Shown piece by piece: positions 27,801 through 33,800 of a stretch of 64,000 nt of DNA. A program made the position numbers and the translations under genes. A model generated the notes under the pieces. It made no database searches. It was not told where the DNA came from and saw nothing but the letters and a program-made list of their open reading frames with translations. This DNA is from Antedon mediterranea (taxonomy: Eukaryota > Echinodermata > Crinoidea > Comatulida > Antedonidae): contig NC_092670.1 in the NCBI RefSeq assembly GCF_964355755.1, positions 3,251,001 through 3,315,000 of the forward strand, read 5' to 3'. The stretch's first letter is position 1. Every line of letters starts with the position of its first letter.

Positions 27801-30800
27801 TTTTTTCGTACATAAGTTGGGGACCCCCCTCATGAAACGTCACAAAATAAACATGAATAATTCATCAGTTAAATTTTCTTGTTCCGTGTGCACCCAAGCG
27901 TATAGCAACAAGAAGTGATTACACAAGTGCGGTACGATTCTAGGCCTATCTCCGCTGTTGTTGCGGCGTGCGATTTCATTGAAGAATAGCGGCGTTTTGT
28001 GTGGATTGTGGAACTAATCAGCCTTTAGTTTATGGTGTTTTTAATATAATTTATTACTAAAGAATTACGTGTTAAAATTATAGTTTCTATTAATACTATA
28101 GGCCTAATTAGTAGTCTCTAAACCCATGTCTATTCTAGTAGTAGCTGTGTGGGTGTGTGTGACGTGTGTGTGTTAGGTATGACACAATCCGAGTAATAAG
28201 TCAGCAAAATTAAACATTAAACATTACACAAAAATACATTTTTTATTCTCGTGGGTCTAATCTTCCCATCTCATGTGTTCATATACGCGCATTTTTAAAG
28301 TTCTTTTGAATTCATGCATATTGTTTGATAATAAAATAGCAGAATTAAAAAAATACTGTACACAAATTATACACATTCTTTATTCTTGTGGGTCTAAGCT
28401 TTTTTTGGGCTATGTCCAATGAATTACTACTTAGTTTAATGTCTTGCCTAGCTGTCGATTAGCCTCGACTCGACACATTTTGTGTGAAGAATAGTGCGCG
28501 AAGGCAATCATGTGAATTGACTTCAGTTAACAAGGACTCTGTCCATGATAGAATCACTACTTAAAGAAAATTGCGAACCAGATGTTTTAAAAACTTACAT
28601 TATCAAGGCAGAGGAACAGTTCAGAAAAGTTGAGTTAAAACACTCTGAACTGATTGATGTAATTGAAGACCAGGGAGAATTTGAAACGGAAGAGAAATGG
28701 ATGTTAGAATGTGAGATGGATTTCCTTCAAAAGTTGGTATGTGCAAAACGGGAGATTACCCTGCGCCACTCACAATCTACAGTCGATGTACCATTTTCAA
28801 CTCCAACAACTCCTCTTCAAACATCAGCCTCAACGCAGCCTGCTGGTACGGTTGCCTCGCCGCCTGCATTCAGTTCACCTACACCTCGACCTGCTATGGC
28901 AAGGTCAACGCCTACCATGGCAAAGATGAAGTATCCTACATTTAATGGCAACATCCGGGATTACAAAAGATTTATAGAATTATTTACACATTGTGCAACT
29001 AATCTAACTGAGATTGAATGTTTCTACCAGCTAACTGAATCTATGATTAACAGCAAAGAAAGAAACATGGTTAAAGAAGGATGTATCGATGTGGCTAGAG
29101 CTTGGGAAGTGTTAGATGAACGCTACGGAGACAAAGACAGAGTGGTTGATAGTCTGTTGAAGGATCTAGAGAATTTAAAGTCCTATGAAAGTAAGGACAA
29201 GATCAACATTCCAGCCATGAGTCGTTTTGTCCAAACCCTTCAAACGTTTGAAACCAGAGCGGAAACCATTGGTTTATCTGGAGAATTGAACAGCAAAATC
29301 ATGCTGAGCCAAATAAAACAGAAGTTACCAGAAGAACACAGAATAGCTTACTATAAAAGCGTTAGGGACAACGACACAGGTCATTCTCTCACTGGCTTGG
29401 TTAAATGGCTGTACAGCCAATTATTGTTACTTGAGAAAGCTATGCCCATGACTGAAACTGAATCATCTTCATCGTCAAAAAAGGCTTCAAATGCTGCTGT
29501 AGTGTCATCTGCAGAAGGATACAAGTCAGACTACAATAAAAATCCCTAGATTAGAATCCTAGGCCTACTGTAGAAAGAATCGTATCGCAGTTGTTCGTGT
29601 AATCACTTCTTGTTGCTATTGGCCTACGCTTGGGTGCACACGGAACAACAAATTTAACTGATAATTATTCATGTTTATTTTGTGACGTTTCATGAGGGGG
29701 ACCCCAACTTATGTACGAAAAAAAAAAATCGCGTTCGGGTGGACACTTTTCAGCATTGGATAGTGTCCAGTTGCATGTTTCAACGGGTTCGTGGGCGTTT
29801 TTCAACAATTTAATGCTGTCCGGCCCGTTTAATAATGTCTGACCCATGGATTGAAATGCGTCCACTATTAAATACTGTATCATACGTTTTATGATAGGTG
29901 GTTGTTTTTATCACGCCTGCACTTGTCTTGTCTTCTTTTAATAACAAATAATACTTAATGATGCCAAACTAATTTTTTTTTCTAATTAAAGATCGCTTTG
30001 CCTAAACACCTCCAATTAGGGACCATTATATTATTTGGTATGTGAAAAGACAAGAAGAATAAATAATTGTTAAGTATGTGACAAAAACAAGTAAATGAAG
30101 TGGTCCTCTTCCAATTAAAAATCACTTTACCTAAAACACCTCCAATTAGCGACCATTATATTATTTAGTATTAATAAAGCAAGAAGAATATATAGTTATT
30201 AATTATGTGACAAAAAACAAGTAATTGTACTGGTCCTCTTTCAATAAAGGACCACTTTACTTAAAACACCTCCAATTAGCGACCATTTTATTAATTGGTA
30301 TGAGTAAAGACAATAATAATTAATAGTTTTAATTATGTGACAAAATTAAGTAACTGTACTGACTGGTCCGCTTCCAATTAAAGATCACTTTACTTTAAGA
30401 CACCTCTAATTAGTGACCATTTTTATTAATTGGTATGAGTAAAGGCAAGAATAATTAATAGTTTAATTATGTGACAAAATTAAGTAAATGTACTGGTCCG
30501 CTTCCAATTAAAGGTCACTTTACTTTAAGACACCTCTAATTAGCGACCATTTTATTAATTGGTAGGAGTAAATACAAGAAGAATACATAGTTTTAATTAT
30601 GATAGTGACAAAATTAAGTAACTGTACTAGTCCTCTTCCAGTTATAGATCACTTTACTTAAAGAAACCTCCAATTAGCGACCATTATATTATTTAGTATG
30701 AATAAAGACAAAAAGAATACATAGTTTTAATTTTGTGATAAAAACAAGTAATATTGTACTGGTCCTCTTCCATTAAAAACCACTTTACTTATAGACACCT

Positions 30801-33800
30801 CCAATTAGTGACCATTTTATTAATTGGTATGAGTAAAGACAATAATAATTAATAGTTTTAATTATGTGACAAAATTAAGTAACTGTACTGGTCCGCTTCC
30901 AATTAAAGATCACTTTACTTTAAGACACCTCTAATTAGTGACCATTTTTATTAATTGGTATGAGTAAAGGCAAGAATAATTAATAGTTTAATTATGTGAC
31001 AAAATTAAGTAAATGTACTGGTCCTCTTCCAATTAAAGATCACTTCAGTTTAAGACACTTCCAATTAGCGACCGTTATATTATTTTGTATGAATAAAGAC
31101 AAGAAGAGGAAATAGTTTATAATCATGTGATAAAAAACAAGTAATTGTACTGGTCCTCTTCCAATTAAAGATCACTTCAATTTAAACACTTCCATTTAGC
31201 GACCGTTTTATTATTTTGTATGAGTACAGACAAGATGAATAAATAGTTTATAATCATCTGTGATAAAAAACAAGTAATTGTACTGGTCCTCTTCCAATTA
31301 AAGATCACTTTACTTTAAGACACTTCCAATTAGCGACCGTTTTATTATTTTGTATGAGCACAGACAAGAGGAATAAATAGTTTATAATCATGTTATAAAA
31401 AACAAGTAATTGTACTGGTCCTCTTCCAATTAAAGATCACTTTACTGTAAGACAGACACGACTAAAAGGTGAAATAATAATAACAAATAATAATAACAGG
31501 ATTTTTATAGCGCACATACCACTCAAGAGTGCTCAAGGCGCATTTAAAAAAAAAATTTATAAAAACAAATCATACAACTCTCCCGGTCCCGAGAGCCGCT
31601 GTTTTGAGGTTGACCTGACAATTGTGGCAATTACCAATTGGGACATTACCCTTGCTGGACATCTGGTAAAAATAAATACTGATTATGCTGCCACTTTAGT
31701 ACACAAAACGATAAATAAAAAAAAATAATACAACTTGTAGCATTCCCTTTAAACTAATACAGTAGGCCCTGTTCAAAACTGCTAGTGTAGAAAAGTCAAA
31801 TCCACCAATATAATAAAACCTAGAACTAGCTAATGATGTAGAAACACCAACAGCTTATTTATTAAATAAAAATTAACATTATACTAATGTACAACTCAAC
31901 AGGTAATGTAGTAACGAAAATTGCCTCACAGCTAATGTAGTTAATATCGCCAGCTAATAAAATATTATATATTTTACAAACCTAAAATGTCTAAATCGTG
32001 TGCAAATGTATTTCTCTACTTGCCTTCAGTCTATCCACCTCTCGTAAGTGATCGGCTTTCAAAACTTAGCACTCTGATCGTAAGCAACCACCCTTGTTAG
32101 CGACCACCTTTAATATTTAAAAGGGACTACCTCTGTTAAAGGACCGCTTCTCACAATGGACAACCTCCTGAAAGGGTAACCACCTCTCATAACGGACTGC
32201 TTTTCATAAACTACCACCGCTCGTAGACGACCACTTCTTTTACCGACTACACCTCCCGTAAGTGACCACCTCAATAGAGGTGGTAATTTGCGAAAGGTGG
32301 TCGTTACGGAATTATGAGAAGTGGTCCCTTAGGAGAGGTGGACGGTTTTTTTTTTTAGATTATTCGAAAAAAACAAAAAACCGAAATACCCTTGAGTGAA
32401 CGAATAATTATGATGCGCAATTAAGGTGTTTATTTTGCCATATAAAATATAAAAAAATAAATATTTTTTGGTAATATGCATCAACAATATTTTTCAAATG
32501 TATTTTAGATAAATAAATAAATAATGTAAAATCTCTAGAAACAAAAAAAATATTGTGACTAACCAATTCAATGTTTTATTAAATAAAACCAAAAATCAGG
32601 CATCTGTGAAAAAAAATATAATGAAAAAGAACTCACGTTAACAATAGCGAACTTACTTGTTTAAAGCACTTTTGTTATCAGTTAATATTATTAAATTAGT
32701 AACAGTATTATGAATATTACAAAATAATATTTTGAGAACTGAAAAATATTTTGAGGGAACAAATATATTTAGGGAGAACAAAATAAGATTTCAAGAACTG
32801 AACAATATAAAAAACGAATTACTACTTCGAGACAAGGAATGATCGAGAGAACGAAATAATTTCGAGGGAAATTATTTCGTTCTCTCGCGAATTAGTAATT
32901 CGAATTCCAATGAAATAATATTTCGAGAGAACGAAAATAGGTAGGCCCTATGCCTATATGATTTAGTGATATTCATTCCCTAGAAATAATAATACAGTAC
33001 CGGTAGGCTATATATTTTTTCAAGTTGTCGATTTACTTCAAATTGACAACAGGTTGTTACTCAATCAAAAACAAACAATTTAATTTGATTAGACTATATG
33101 TCTCCAGATATAATAATAGTAATATTTATTTCAATCGACTTGATATTTTGCGATTAAAGTTGGTATTCTAAGGAATTATAATTACCCTAACGGGAGTTGG
33201 TGAACGTCCAGTGCCCTAGTTTTTACGGGGTTAATATGATGTCGATGTCGATGGTCCTACTTTTTTATCGATGAAAGCTGCCCGGGTGGTTGCAGCCATT
33301 TTCAACAGCTGGTATTACACTATTCAATGCTGAAAATTATCCAGTGGACACTTTCAAACACCGGACACATTTAAATCTTACACTGGCACGATAGTCCGAT
33401 GAGAATGGGTATATGCCGGTAACGATACCGGTACGACGCCAGCATAATATACCGGTATATTGCAGGCACATCTGTGAGAAAGGGGCTAAAGTGAATTTGA
33501 AACACAATGTTGACTTACATATTGCAATAACAGAAAATTCACTTGAAAAAAAAATTAAAAAACATACTTTCTGTATTGCTTGATGGTCCAGCTTCACTTC
33601 TTGATTGTTCTAATTTTAGTACAGTATTACAACATCCGTTTTGATGAATATAAAATTATAAAGCCTTTTATCAATAATATAATTTGTTTCCCTAAAACCA
33701 TTCTACTACAGACCTATATCAAGTTATTTTTTGGATTTTTGCTGTATTTATGAATGAGCTTATACTGCTTTTTTTACCTTTTAATGTTGTCAATGCCTCC

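Larger units (their letters stand above)
27751..33383. mobile_element. 5.6-kb nested insert with GTGTAAGATT ends
   Basis: The left end GTGTAAGATTGAATTGTGTC and right end GACACATTTAAATCTTACAC are inverted repeats. They interrupt the CCGGCACGATAG sequence that is continuous in the 3105 element. Contents: BEL/Pao-type Gag ORF with inverted arms (27783-29755), minisatellite (29925-31455), SINE-like segment (31490), a block with repeated GACCACCTC words (32040-32350), hairpin (32844-32887). Superfamily not identified. Confidence 0.55.
27096..33487. mobile_element. 6.4-kb element with AGCCCCTTTCTCACAG ends, inserted in the ROCO intron
   Basis: Starts AGCCCCTTTCTCACAGAG and ends CTGTGAGAAAGGGGCT, flanked by AAA on both sides (27093-27095, 33488-33490). 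The duplicated intron at 2085-2092 reads TACTCAAAGTGAATTTG without interruption, giving the empty site and confirming both the boundaries and the 3-bp duplication. The left 650 bp match the 3105-3939 element in reverse orientation. The bulk is a secondary insert (27751-33383). No transposase recognised. Confidence 0.8.
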
